Shown here: in pieces, positions 22,095 through 32,560 of the stretch
Layout of the letters: every line of letters begins with the position of its first letter
How positions within the stretch are numbered: position 1 is the stretch's first letter
Origin: Megaustenia siamemsis
Taxonomy: Eukaryota > Mollusca > Gastropoda > Stylommatophora > Ariophantidae
DNA length: 64,000 nucleotides
Direction: 5' to 3'
Assembly (NCBI GenBank): GCA_032433765.1
Contig: JAVIAB010000102.1
Coordinates: forward strand, 7,627,507 to 7,691,506
The notes under the pieces: generated by a model
What the model was told of the DNA's origin: nothing
Database searches by the model: none
Seen by the model: the letters and a program-made list of their open reading frames with translations, nothing else
Translations under genes and position numbers: made by a program

Positions 22095-22637
22095 ATTAAC
22101 AATTTACTAAATTAACAATTTTGCAATCTTGTTGTAGGATAGGCTATCCATTTGAGATTTTTTTTTAATGTCTAATTAACAATTGTGTAATCTCATTGTA
22201 GGATTGGGGACCCATTTGATATTTTTTTAAATATCTAATTAACAAGTTTGTAATCTTTTTGTTTGTAATTGGGGACCCATTTGATATTTTTAAAAATATC
22301 TAATTAACAAGTTTGTAATCTTTTTGTTTGTAATTGGGGACCCATTTGATATTTTTTTAAATATCTAATTAACAAGTTTGTAATCTTTTTGTTTGTAATT
22401 GGGGACCCATTTAATATTTTTTTAAATATCTAATTAACAAGTTTGTAATCTTTTTGTTTGTAATTGGGGACTCATTTGATATTTTTTTAAATATCTAATT
22501 AACAAGTTTGTAATCTTTTTGTTTGTAATTGGGGACCCATTTGATATTTTTAAAAATATCTAATTAACAAGTTTGTAATTGGGACCCATTTGAGATTTTT
22601 AAAATGTCTAATTAGAAATTGTGTAATTTTGTTGTAG
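22095..22637 (+). repeat. About 60-bp minisatellite that copies the exon 6 acceptor
   Basis: Units pair TCTAATTAACAAGTTTGTAA with GGGGACCCATTTGATATT. The first two units (TTGTTGTAG-GATAGGCTAT and CATTGTAG-GATTGGGGAC) and the real junction TTGTTGTAG-GATTGGCTAC are clearly homologous. Each unit therefore contains about 20 bases of exon 6. Later units lost the AG. Confidence 0.85.
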
Positions 22638-22746
22638 GATTGGCTACCCATTTGAGATAAGCACGGGATTAAAAGACAACAGGATTTTTACCTTTTCATC
22701 GGATAGCAAAGAAAGCTGTGGTGATTGGATTCGCACAATCAGCAAG
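22638..22746 (+). CDS. ARAP: ARAP exon 6 of window (PH C-terminal half)
   Basis: A 109-nt exon: acceptor TTTTGTTGTAG, donor GTAAAT. The first G completes Arg, and it ends in phase 0. It reads IGYPFEISTGLKDNRIFTF, SSDSKESCGDWIRTISK. The pattern of a strand (RIFTF), a loop and the C-terminal helix with the invariant Trp (GDWIRTI) closes the PH domain. Confidence 0.88.
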
Positions 22747-22827
22747 GTAAATATTTGACTTAAATTGAACCACTATTTTGTAGACTCTCATCTTTGTCTT
22801 CACCCAATAAATGTAAGTAAGTATATA

Positions 22828-23355
22828 GCCCCCATCACGCCAAGTGGCGTATAGGGAATATGGTGTTCTATCTATCTATCTATTGTCCTTTCGAGCCGAA
22901 GACGGCACATAGGGCAGAACCACAATCTCAAAAACAGAAACCTTGCGTGACAAAATGGCACATATTGCGGAGATCACTGCTTCTAAAATCTATGGCTCTG
23001 TTTCCATAACAACACTTTTTACAATGACAGCTTGTCAAGCCATCAATCAACCTCCTTAGTCACCTCTTACAACATGCCTGGAAGGTCACAGTGTCACTAT
23101 TCTTTACTTCCCCCATAATGAAGCCCCGGTAACACACGGGAAAATATGGTGTTAGTGACCATAAATTTTACAAACCTTCAGCACATGATTTTTGGGGTAA
23201 TGTGGTCGGTATTACGACCGTGCCGCTTTACTTTCCCAGAAAAAATTCCGGAACCCATTAAAGGCTGGGTGAACCGGAAGCCGTCGGTTGGGATCAAACC
23301 TACCCCTTGTCCTTTGTAGTCCAGTTTACTAACCACTGAGCTATCGCGGCTCCCG
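22828..23355 (-). mobile_element. SINE-1 with nested SINE-3
   Basis: A minus-strand SINE-1 (GCCAAGTGGCGTATAGGGAA to GAGCTATCGCGGCTCC) interrupted by SINE-3 at 22868-23142. Confidence 0.82.
22868..23142 (-). mobile_element. SINE-3 nested in SINE-1
   Basis: TSD AATATGGTGTT at 22857-22867 and 23143-23153. The minus-strand (GATA)n tail and the LINE-b-like terminal block are intact. Confidence 0.85.
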
Positions 23356-23369
23356 TCTTCTCTCAATGG

Positions 23370-23623
23370 TTAACACTTTTACTACCAAGGCATTTAACAT
23401 GCAAGAGTCAGCCCATTTTTTTTCAACAATATTTTTTTTTAATTTTGAAATAACAGCAAGAGGTTAAAAGAATTACAGTTTTTAGTGAAAAAAAGAATTA
23501 CAGTTTTTAGTGAAAATAATTGCGGAAACCTCAATAAATGAAAAGCCGCTAAACCCTGATCCTGTGTTTCCTTCACTAGTTACTAGAGCCACAATTTGTG
23601 GCTCGTGGTACAGAATGTGTTAA
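23370..23623. mobile_element. Short TTAA-flanked MITE candidate
   Basis: The left end TTAACACTTTTACTACCA and the right end TGGTACAGAATGTGTTAA are imperfect inverted repeats, each with TTAA. The interior of about 250 bp is non-coding and AT-rich. Only one copy is seen in the window. Confidence 0.4.
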
Positions 23624-24400
23624 AGAAATAGTTATATCTCTTCATATTGTAACAACCGGAAAAATTGAGGGACGAAGAGATAGAGGGAAGCAAAGAGAAA
23701 AAATAACAGACAGCTTAAGAGAATGGCTTGGCAGAAGGTCAACAACAGAAATGATAAATAACTGCCGAGATCAAAAGTTGTGGAGAGAACATGATCACCT
23801 ACGCCAGTAGGCCCGGTACTTGATGATGATGATATCTCTTCATTATCCATCCTTAAAAGGATGTTACATGGCTGTAAGTGCTTTATGTTTGTCATTTGTA
23901 GTAAAAGTATAAGAGTGAAAAGGAGTTACAAGAAATGTTAGATATTATACGGAAGAAAAGCAAAAATAAAGGACACACCCTTAATAGCAAAAAGAAAGGA
24001 GTAATGGTAGCAACATAGAAAAAAACATCACAGCAATACACAATAAAGACAAGTAAAACAATATTTAAAACCATGTAAATGAATTTAAATACCTGGGAAC
24101 AATGTTAATCTCAGATGGAAGATGTACAACAGAGGTGAAATGCAGGATATCTCAGGCAAAAGCAGCTTTCCAAAAAATGAGGAAGATACTGTGCAATATA
24201 TTTTTGACAATAGCAACAAGAAAAAGAGTTGTTAAATGTTATGTAGATCCAGTCTTAACATATGGATGTGAATCATGGACAATAGGACGACAGACAAGAA
24301 AACCACTGGAGGCTGTAGAAATGTGGTTTTACAAAAGAATGTTGTGAATACCATGGACAGCTAAGAAGAGTAATGAAGATGTTCTGAAAGAGGCCTTCAG
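23624..24400 (+). mobile_element. LINE-c fragments in rearranged order
   Basis: 23624-23835 is the LINE-c 3' end (GRRDRGKQREKITDSLREWL ... CGGTACTTGATGATGATGAT). 23900-24400 is an upstream part of the ORF (SDGRCTTEVKCRISQAKAAF, ILTYGCESWT-like). The 3' piece comes first, so these are two truncated insertions or a rearrangement. Confidence 0.75.
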
Positions 24401-24930
24401 CAGGAACAAATAAAAAAAACACACACACGGATATGTAAGTAAAACTAATAATGAAACATCCAATTATGTTCCCCTTTATGTCATTAAACACCATTAAAGT
24501 GATTGTTTTCGTGAGGGAAAAAGTCCTTAAAATATATAAATAATGCATTCAAACACGAGTTTCTTGACAACGGCCACGAGTATTCAAATAATTCCTTTCA
24601 CTCAACAGTGGGGTATTTTCTAACCTTTCACCTGACATATATAGATAGTAACACAAGTCATGTGACAAATCCGGAAAAATGCGTTAAAGTGCATGTCCCT
24701 TTAACTAGTTTTGGCCAATTTCTGAAAATGGCGGTGATGTAGAAAAAAATGGAATTTGGCTTTTCATAGCTCCCGGAAGTTACCAGATTCAATTTATCAA
24801 AGTCCTTAGTCTGTTCCTAGGGGCACCGTGAAGAGGAGAAGTAACTGGATAGTTTTTGTTCACCGATCCTGACACAAACCATCAGCTATGAGTCACTAGC
24901 AGCCTTTAGCTCTCTTACCATGAGTCTCCT
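24385..24930. other. Unclassified dispersed repeat remnants
   Basis: The CCTTCAGCAGGAACAAAT segment is shared with 17320. The rest (24560-24930) shows no ORF or clear element ends. Confidence 0.35.
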
Positions 24931-24934
24931 TCAC

Positions 24935-25105
24935 TCCTTCAGATGAAAGAGATGGGAGTTAAGATGACCACAACCAGAAACAAGAGATTTAGTGGGCGCA
25001 TAAGAGGACTTAACAACCAACAGTACCTGAGTTGTCAGACACTGCGAGACTTGCTGAGGAGGGGATCTGAGCACCTAATGAACATGTTCGGAGTGGAACG
25101 ATGAT
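24935..25105 (+). repeat. Dispersed repeat R1
   Basis: Reads open for about 50 codons (GRIRGLNNQQYLSCQTLRDL), ending GTGGAACGATGA. Reverse copies at 32297-32560 and 35545-35640 end in a (GAT)n tail, so it is probably a LINE 3' end rather than an ARAP exon. Confidence 0.55.
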
Positions 25106-25244
25106 AACCTGCAAATAATTCAATTTTAACGTTGTTGTCAGGCACCTTTGCCCTCTTCGTTGACCTAAATAATTATTATTGTAAATTCTCCAAAGGGACG
25201 TCCTAAAAGGAAAGATGATAGATTTCTTACACTGGTTGGTTATT

Positions 25245-26455
25245 TACTCACTTAATTCTGTTATTATATACTGGATTTGTCAAACATTTGATTTTATTTA
25301 CTGACTTAATTCTGTTATTATATACTGGATTTGTCAAGCATTTGCTTTTATTTACTGACTTAATTTTTTTATTATTTACTGAATTTGTCAAACATTTGCT
25401 TTTATTTACTGACTTAATTTTTTTATTATTTACTGAATTTGTCAAACATTTGCTTTTATTTTCTGAATTTGTCACATATTTGTTTTTATTTTCTGAATTT
25501 GTCATATATTTGCTTTTATTTACTAACTTAATTTTGTTATTATATACTGAATTTGTCACATATTTGTTTTTATTTTCTGAATTTGTCAAACATTTGCTTT
25601 TATTTACTGACTTCATTTTTTTATTATTTACTGAATTTGTCACATATTTGTTTTTATTTACTGACTTAATTTTGTTATTATATACTGAATTTGTCACATA
25701 TTTGTTTTTATTTTCTGAATTTGTCAAACATTTGCTTTTATTTACTGACTTCATTTTTTTATTATTTACTGAATTTGTCACATATTTGTTTTTATTTACT
25801 GAATTTTTATTACATTAATTCTTGTTTACTGAAAACAAACGATGAAGTCTTAAAACAACTAAAGATGAAAAGAGAACTACTAAACACAATTCAAACAAGA
25901 CAAATGCGATTTTTGGGCCATGTTAAACGACACAACAGCCTACTAAAAGTAATCTTGGAGGGGAAAATACAAGGTAAAAGAGACAGAGGCAGACCAAGAC
26001 TAACATGGACAAAGATCAACAAGTCAGCCTATGACAACCTGCACCATCAAAGCAAGAGACAGAGCAGAATGGCGCTCCATGGTAGCCAACCTTCATAGCG
26101 GAGACGGCACTCGGTGATGATGACTGAATTTGTCTTCTATTTATTCTTGTTTAATGAATCTGTCTTCTATTTATTCTTGTTTAATGAATCTGCCTTCTAT
26201 TTATTCTTGTTTACTGAATTTGTCTTCTGTTTATTCTTGTTTACTGAATTCGTCTTCTATTTATTCTTGTTTAATGAATCTGCCTTCTATTTATTCTTGT
26301 TTACTGAATTTGTCTTCTATTTATTCTTGTTTACTGAATCTGTCTTCTATTTATTATTGCTTAATGAATCTGTCTTCTATTTATTATTGCTTAATGAATC
26401 TGTCTTCTATTTATTATTGCTTAATGAATCTGTCTTAATAACTCTCTCCAACCTT
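25245..26455. repeat. T-rich minisatellite split by LINE-e
   Basis: Left part (25245-25830): mosaic of units with TTTATTTACTGAATTTGTCA. Right part (26115-26455): 30-bp units (AATCTGTCTTCTATTTATTC). Units are mostly multiples of three, giving low-complexity Phe/Leu-rich reading frames on one strand and Asn/Lys-rich on the other. Not genes. Confidence 0.9.
25832..26122 (+). mobile_element. LINE-e 3' fragment inserted in the minisatellite
   Basis: Plus strand, LKQLKMKRELLNTIQTRQM ... GHVKRHNSLLKV..., ends in CTCGGTGATGATGA. Flanked by ACTGAA on both sides, consistent with a TSD in the array unit. Confidence 0.8.
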
Positions 26456-26467
26456 TGTGAACATAGT

Positions 26468-26806
26468 TGGGGGCCTCGGTAGCCTAGTTGGGAAAACCAC
26501 CCGACTAGACTAGCGACGTTCGGACAACCCGTGTTCGATTCCCGCTGGGAGCAGTGTGAATTGTACTCGTGGTTGTAAAAATAAAAAAAAAATACCCCCA
26601 CGGTCGACCCAGCCGTTGGCAGAAATGGGTACCAGGGTATTATCCTGGGAAGGTGAGGAATGTCGCTTCGCATCTGAGTTTCGATGCTTGAGGCGACACT
26701 ATACAGAAATATCCGAACATTTCTGGATAGGCGGCCGAGCACATATGGGTGTAAACTCGCGTGCTAAGACGCCGGTTCAAGTCTCGTACTTTACCTTTAC
26801 CTTTAG
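26468..26806 (+). mobile_element. SINE-2 abutting exon 7
   Basis: A full-length plus-strand copy: A box GGTAGCCTAGTTGGG, B box GTGTTCGATTCCCG, core CCGTTGGCAGAAATGGGTACC, and tail GTACTTTACCTTTACCTTTAG. The tail runs straight into exon 7, so the SINE provides its polypyrimidine tract and AG. Confidence 0.88.
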
Positions 26807-26896
26807 TTGATGGCACCAGTGGCTGTGATGAACCAAGTTGGGATGATTGATGTGAAGTTTGCTGGCTATGCCTTCATGAAGGAGTCGCTAGTTGAT
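26807..26896 (+). CDS. ARAP: ARAP exon 7 of window (start of second PH)
   Basis: A 90-nt exon, phase 0 both sides: acceptor TACCTTTACCTTTAG (within the SINE-2 tail), donor GTGAGT. It reads LMAPVAVMNQVGMIDVKFAG then YAFMKESLVD. The VGMIDVKF...YAFM pattern fits the first strands of a divergent PH domain, as found before the RhoGAP in ARAPs. The start is fixed by phase and by the SINE boundary. Confidence 0.78.
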
Positions 26897-26929
26897 GTGA
26901 GTACCCACTGTTGTTCTGTACCTATAGCA

Positions 26930-27028
26930 GCATTGGTTGGTTGGTTGCTTGGTTGTTTGATTGGTTGGTTGGTTAATTGGCTGCTTGTTTGATTGGTTGG
27001 TTGTTTAATTGGCTGGTCATTTGATTGG
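26930..27028. repeat. TTGG/TTGA-rich simple repeat
   Basis: A degenerate (TTGGTTGG) run 35 bp downstream of the exon 7 donor. It ends at a TTAA used by the next element. Confidence 0.8.
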
Positions 27029-27730
27029 TTAACCCTAGATTACAATGTATATCTATGAGTCACGTTTTCATGATACTGTCGTAAAAGTTACTTCCACTTA
27101 ATTGTTACATTTGGAGTTAGGAAGATAAGATTTTCTTTGAACTTTTGCTACACAGTTGTGTGTTTGCACTAGCAGTCACATGGAAGTCAGATACCCAAGC
27201 AGTCACATGGAAGTCAGATACCCAAGCAGTCACATGGAAGTCAGATACCCAAGCAGTCACATGGAAGTCAGATACCCAAGCAGTCACATGGAAGTCAGAT
27301 ACCCAAGCAGACACATGGAAGTCAGATACCCAAGCAGTCACATGGAAGTCAGATACCCAAGCAGTCACATGGAAGTCAGATACCCAAGCAGTCACATGGA
27401 AGTCAGATACCCAAGCAGTCACATGGAAGTCAGATGCTGTAATCATTTCCTTGCTGACGCAAGATTTATGACCAGAAATTCGAATATAATGCCGTGACTA
27501 TTGGAGGTGTGACATTGTCTATTCACATGGCTGGCGTAAGTCTCTCAGTCCAGCCGCATGTTCAGCTCCCTCAAAGCGTTATTCACTGTCTATCCCTTAT
27601 TACAAAGACTTCTTTGATGTCTCACCGGCATCCGAGGGGATTTCCCTTCTCATGAGGAAAAAAAAAAGAAAAAAATTTTCTTGAAAATTAGCATAATTTA
27701 TTATTAAAAAAGGCCTCTTTTCTACGGTAC
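27029..27730 (+). mobile_element. TTAA/CCCTAG piggyBac-like element, copy 2
   Basis: Starts TTAACCCTAGATTAC, as in copy 1. Its body aligns with the reverse copy at 61960-62392 (GATTTATGACCAGAAATTCG against the reverse complement there). A 27-bp minisatellite sits inside. The right terminus was not identified. A tempting exon at 27475-27526 with a GTAAGT donor is part of this repeat. Confidence 0.55.
27175..27436. repeat. Minisatellite, 27-bp unit
   Basis: Ten near-identical units of AGTCACATGGAAGTCAGATA + CCCAAGC. Because 27 is a multiple of three, reading frames stay open on both strands (9-residue repeats). These are not genes. The high identity suggests recent expansion. Confidence 0.95.
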
Positions 27731-27737
27731 CATTGTT

Positions 27738-28085
27738 CTTTTTACAACGCACTTGAAAAAGACAAATGTAACATCAAAGGAAACAAATCCAACTCTCAAG
27801 GGTAATTTTTACAACGCACTTGAAAAAGACAAATGTAACATCAAAGGAAACAAATCCAATACTCAAGGGTAATTTTTACAACGCACTTGAAAAAGAAAAA
27901 TGTAACATCAAAGGAAACAAATCCAACTCTCAAGGGTAATTTTTACAACGCACTTGAAAAAGACAAATGTAACATCAAAGGAAACAAATCCAACTCTCAA
28001 GGGTAATTTTTACAACGCACTTGAAAAGACAAATGTAACATCAAAGGAAACAAATCCAATACTCAAGGGTAATTTTTACAACAGA
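27738..28085. repeat. Minisatellite, 67-bp unit
   Basis: Five copies around TTTTTACAACGCACTTGAAA, with one or two differences between copies. Confidence 0.95.
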
Positions 28086-28354
28086 ATCGTAATGAAGTAT
28101 CAGTTTTGTTTGTTGGATGGTTGGCTAGCTGATTAGATTATTTGTTTGTTTTTTTATAATTGACTGAATGATTGGTTGGATGGTTGGTTGCACTATCTTG
28201 CACAATCTTCTGCTTCATTTTGCTCGAGCATATTCACTGAATTACTCAGAAGCACACTTGAGTAAAAAGCTGTGTTTCTAATCAGACCATTGCTTTAGTT
28301 ACTGCCATGATCTCAATGGTCTCTATTGTCACCGTCACGCAGCATAAAAATAAA

Positions 28355-28915
28355 AAGACAAATCTGAAACAAGTGCAACACGTCAAATACTTGGGCACAA
28401 TAATAACATCAGATGGAAGATGCACCACAGAAATAAAAAGCAGAATAGCTCAGGCCAAAATAACATTTCAGAAAAAAAAAACGTTTTGTGCAACAAGTCG
28501 ATGTCAATAGAAGTGAGAAAGTGAGTTCATCGATGCTGTAAAGAGCCAATTTTGACAGAGATGGGATTCTCAGAAGAATGTTGAAAGTTCCCTGGACAGC
28601 TAAAAGACAAGTGAGGAAATTCTCAGGGAGGCCAACACAAAAAGGGAGCTCTTTAATAACATCAGAAAAAAACAATCAACATTTTTCGGGCACATCATGA
28701 GAAGAGGAAAGTTGGAATACTTGGTTGCAGCTGGGAAAATACAGGAAAAGAGAGATCGTGGACAATAAAGAGAGAAAATACTGGCTAGCTTGGTGTCATG
28801 GCATGGAAAACAGTCAAGAACAGAACTGATGTGATGCACGGTAGATAGAAGATTGTGGAGGGGCATGATCATCTACGCCATCAGGTATGGCACATGATGA
28901 TGATGATCTATATGG
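28355..28915 (+). mobile_element. LINE-d 3' fragment
   Basis: Plus-strand RT C-terminal region (SDGRCTTEIKSRIAQAK) with a poly-A frameshift. Ends GGCACATGATGATGATG. Confidence 0.8.
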
Positions 28916-29104
28916 TCAAAATCCTGGTAGCTACCACGAAAACACCTCTCTCCTTCTTTACTGTTCTTCTAACAGGTCTGGTGGTATATTCAGCCAATGG
29001 TTAACTATCAAATGAAGTGGCTCTCTGACATCACACCTTGTGTAGCTTTAAACTCTTGATTGCATATATCTTTCATGGTTGTAACAATCGGTGTAAAAAG
29101 TAAA

Positions 29105-29350
29105 GTAAAGAGCCCCGTCACGCCAAGTGGCGTATAGGGAACATGGTGTTAGTGACCATAAATTCAACAGACCTTCAGCACATGATTTTTGGGGTAATGT
29201 GGTCGGTATTACGCCCGTGCCGCTTTACTTTCCCAGAAAAAAAATCCAATTTAATGCTGGGTGAACCCGGAAGCCGTCGGTTGGGATTGAACCCTACCCC
29301 TTGTCCTTTGTAGTCAGTTAACTAACCACTGAGCTATCCTGGCTCAACAG
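29105..29350 (-). mobile_element. SINE-1
   Basis: A minus-strand copy from GCCCCGTCACGCCAAGTGGC to the tRNA-like head GAGCTATCCTGGCTC. Confidence 0.8.
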
Positions 29351-29399
29351 TAGGTGTGTCTTTACACATTCATTTTCATTGGCTGTTTGTTTATCTTTT

Positions 29400-29505
29400 T
29401 CATACTAGGAGTGGCATCAGACGTTTCTCGTTTTCAGCTGGAGAGGGATTTACTATATGAATAGGGATCTCAGGTTCGACCATCTTGACCTTCGTAAGGC
29501 CAGTG
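29400..29505. repeat. Dispersed repeat R2, copy 1 (left part)
   Basis: CAGCTGGAGAGGGA, then CATCTTGACCTTCGTAAGGC. Matches R2 at 31070-31140. The array at 29505 starts inside it. Confidence 0.6.
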
Positions 29506-30295
29506 GCATCAGTAAGTAGTCCACTATCATTAGTGTGTAGTCTAGTATCATCAGTAAGTAGTCGAGTATGATCAGTAAGTATTCCAGTATCATCAGTAAA
29601 TAGTCTAGTATCATCAGTAAGTATTCCAGTATCATCAGTAAGTATTCCAGTATCATCAGTATATAGTCCAGTATCATCATTAAGTAGTCCAGTATTATCA
29701 ATAAGTAGCCCAATATCATCAGTATATAGTCCAGTATCATCAATAAGTAGTCCAGTATCATCAGTAAGTAGTCCAGTCCCATCAGTAAGTAGTCCAGTAT
29801 CATCAATAAGTAGTCCAGTATCATCAGTAAGTAGTCCAGTATCATCAATAAGTAGTCCAATATCATCAGTATATAGTCCAGTATCATCAATAAGTAGTCC
29901 AGTATCATCAGTAAGTAGTCCAGTATCATCAATAAGTAGTCCAGTATCATCAGTATGTAGTCCAATAGTATCAGTAAGTACTCCATTATCATCAGTGTCC
30001 AGTATCATCAGTAAGTAGTCCAGAATCATCAGTACGTACACCATTATCATCAGTAAGTAGTTCATATCATCAGTACGTACACCATTATTATCAGTAAGTA
30101 GTTCATATCATCAGTAAGCAGTGCAGTATCATCAGTATGTAGTCTAATATCATCAGTATGTAGTCCAATATCATCAGTATGTAGTCCAATATCATCAGTA
30201 TGTAGTCTAATATCATCAGTATGTAGCCCAATATCATCAGTATGTATTCTAATATCATTAGTATGTAGTCTCACATCCACAGTTTGCTCCAATTG
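29505..30295 (+). repeat. Minisatellite, 21-bp unit rich in GTAAGT
   Basis: About 37 units of the type AGTAAGTAGTCCAGTATCAT + C. Many units read CAGTAAGT, a near-perfect 5' splice site, on the same strand as ARAP. Long minus-strand open frames are repeat artefacts (the unit is 7 codons). Confidence 0.95.
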
Positions 30296-30307
30296 CCTAG
30301 AACAATT

Positions 30308-30327
30308 GCCCCCCCCCCCCCCCCCCA
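30308..30327. repeat. Homopolymer C run
   Basis: About 18-20 C residues on the + strand (G on the minus), right after the 21-bp array. It could form a G-quadruplex or i-motif. Exact length may be a sequencing estimate. Confidence 0.85.
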
Positions 30328-30384
30328 ATATTAACGCATTTATATCAATTAGTTATATTCTTATACTAAGATTAAATATACCTT

Positions 30385-30720
30385 TGGGGGACTGGTTGGT
30401 CTCAAGGCAAGTCACTGGTCTTGTGATGGAGAGGTTGTGAGTTCAAATCCCGGCTGCACCAGTTGGGATTTTTATTTGTGGTTTCTCTCTGCAGTAACCA
30501 CCCCTGGTCTCAGCAGCGAGGCCCAGCTTGAAATGGTATTTACTCATTGACAGAAAAAATACAAGTGCCTCCAAAGGCTGAGACATCTGCCTGTGTGGCT
30601 GGGGACCCTTGTGCACACGGCTGCCAGTGAAAAATGGATTAACATGCAAAATCCAGTTCCTAGTCTTTAGGGACTTCGCCAGATGTGAAAGCTGGTGAAT
30701 GTAAAAGAAAAAGAATATAT
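30385..30720 (+). mobile_element. SINE-d (tRNA-like)
   Basis: The head GGGGACTGGTTGGTCTCAAG and B box GAGTTCAAATCCCGGC indicate a tRNA-derived SINE. The body GTTTCTCTCTGCAG...CAGCAGCGAGGCCC is shared with the copy at 45640-45945. Confidence 0.65.
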
Positions 30721-30779
30721 CTTTACATTGGTTTGATATTTGATGCCATTCCAATCCCATGCTTTAGTTTGATCTGGAT

Positions 30780-31225
30780 CGTGTTTTGATATTCCGACTG
30801 CTTATAATGAATGATGATATCATATGATGAAGGACAGTTCAGCTGCGTTCACTTTCGGTGCCGCTTGACCTTATGTCTTTTGGCGTGTGCTGTAGCTGAT
30901 ATGATGGGGACTGCAGCTGCCTTTATTTGTTTGGATCCTTCAATAAGATGAGTTTTAATTCGGATGATTCCACTGGCACGGGCGGTTGAGCAATTATGGA
31001 TTTTAATTTGTTTCCAGTGATACTGGGGCCTTCGACTAACCATAATTTTTGTTAGACATTTATGGTTTTCAGCTGGAGAGGGACTTACTATATGAGTGGA
31101 GATATTAAGTTTGACCACCTTGACCTTTGTAAGGCCAGTCTTCTGGTCAATATGATAGATAGGCAATAAGGACCGTTGAGGCACTGTCTTAAAAGTGTTC
31201 CTTATTGCAGTTTCTTCATATTTAT
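30780..31225. repeat. Dispersed repeat R2, copy 2
   Basis: Shares ACCTTATGTCTTTTGG, GATGGGGACTGCAGCT and TTTGGATCCTTCAAT with 58680-58930, and its right part with 29400-29505. No ORF of known type. Confidence 0.6.
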
Positions 31226-31239
31226 TCATATTTTAAAAA

Positions 31240-31478
31240 AGTAAAGTACCCCCGTCACTCCAAGTGGCGTATAGGGAATATGGTGTGACCATAAATTTTA
31301 CAGACCTCGTCACATGATTTTTGGGGTAATGTGGTCGGCATTACACCCATGCCGCAGAAAAAAAATCCACTACACATTAAAGGCTGGGTGAACTGGAAGC
31401 CATCGGTTGGGATCAAACCCTACCTCTTGTCCTTTGTAGTCCAGTTCACTATCCACTGAGCTATCGTGGCTCTCCATA
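31240..31478 (-). mobile_element. SINE-1
   Basis: A minus-strand copy (CCCCGTCACTCCAAGTGGCG to GAGCTATCGTGGCTC), somewhat degraded. Confidence 0.78.
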
Positions 31479-31666
31479 TATTCATATCCTCATATGAATT
31501 TTCATGCATTTGCAGTGATACCAGAGCCTTTGAATTATAACATTAGTTTTAAATCTCCCAATATTGTTCTTGCTTTGACACTTATTACATTCAACAAAAT
31601 TATTTTACACAAAATGTAAAACTAAAGCTGTTTTGTTTTACTGGTTGATGATTGTCTCCGACAGAG

Positions 31667-31731
31667 ATGCAAGATTCAAGCAACAGTTACCAGCAACGAG
31701 GTCCATGCTTCGTCATTAGCTCAACTGGCAA
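31667..31731 (+). CDS. ARAP: ARAP exon 8 of window (second PH, middle)
   Basis: A 65-nt exon: acceptor CCGACAGAG, donor GTAAGT. Phase 0 in, two bases left (AA+G = Lys). It reads MQDSSNSYQQRGPC then FVISSTGK. The FVISSTGKSVYLQA junction with exon 9 is a typical PH strand pair. A tandem acceptor CAG-AG is present. The AGAG site keeps phase with exon 7; using the earlier AG would add two bases and shift the frame. Confidence 0.78.
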
Positions 31732-31819
31732 GTAAGTCGCATTCTTGAGCTATTTCTACATCCTTAAGTTGTCAGGTTTATATGTTGTCTATAAAATTAT
31801 CAGTTATCACTACCATAGA

Positions 31820-32190
31820 CTGGAGCCGCGAAAACTCAGTGAACTGGACTACAAAGGACAAGAGGTAGGATAAGATCAGATAATTTTCAATTTGTCAAAT
31901 TTTAATTGGAGTATTCATAATATAAATAATCAAAGGTATACTGATGATACAGTCTTAATTGCTAAGAGTGAAAATGAGTTACAAGAAATGTTAGACATTA
32001 TAGTGAAGGAAAGCAAAAATAAAGGACTCAATGCACAATAATGATTAATGCACATTAACAATGCACAATAAAGACAAATGGAAGAATATTAAGACAGGTA
32101 AATGAATTTAAATATCTTGGAATAATATTAACCTCAGATGGTAGATTACAACAGAGGTGAGATGCAGAATAGCTGAAGCTGAGACAGTTG
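31820..32190 (+). mobile_element. SINE-1 head fragment plus LINE-c fragment
   Basis: 31820-31880 is a partial SINE-1 head. 31900-32190 is a LINE-c RT piece (DDTVLIAKSENELQEMLDII-like) with deletions. Confidence 0.65.
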
Positions 32191-32296
32191 GGCAGTCCGG
32201 CATAATATCAACCACATAAATCCTGGAGAAAAAAAAGTGTCATTGATAAAAATGGACATTAACATCATATTCCTCAGAGTTAATGAGTTATTTGCG

Positions 32297-32560
32297 GGTC
32301 ATCATCATCATTGCACTCCGAACATGTCCATAGGTGCTCAGATCCCTTCCTCAGCAATTCTCACAGTGTCCAGCGACTGATGACTCCAATTCTGACATGG
32401 ACTCATGGTTGTCGAAGTCCTATGTCCTTCCCAAATCTCGGAGGGCATTGATAATGTCTGCCCAATCCATTGGTTGACTGACTTCAATGACAGCACAAGC
32501 TAGCCAACTTGTCCACTCTTTCATTTGCGTACTCCCGCATGTCTATCCCCCATCGTATTA
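32297..32560 (-). repeat. Dispersed repeat R1 (reverse copy)
   Basis: Begins TCATCATCATCATTGCACTC, the reverse of the R1 tail at 25090, and extends through GTGCTCAGATCCCTTCCTCA. Confidence 0.6.

Noticed and set aside
24952..25104. An open stretch after CTTCACTCCTTCAG that could be an exon
   Set aside because: The same sequence occurs in reverse at 32.3 kb and 35.5 kb with a (GAT)n tail, so it is a dispersed repeat (R1).
27475..27526. A possible ARAP exon reading KFEYNAVTIGGVTLSIHMAG with a GTAAGT donor
   Set aside because: It aligns with the reverse copy of the TTAA element at 62150-62220, so it is dispersed repeat sequence; the flanking ARAP exons 7 and 8 already join in phase.
28977..29060. 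Acceptor TTCTTCTAACAG followed by VWWYIQPMVNYQMKW
   Set aside because: No good donor before an in-frame stop, and it is not needed for phase between exons 7 and 8.
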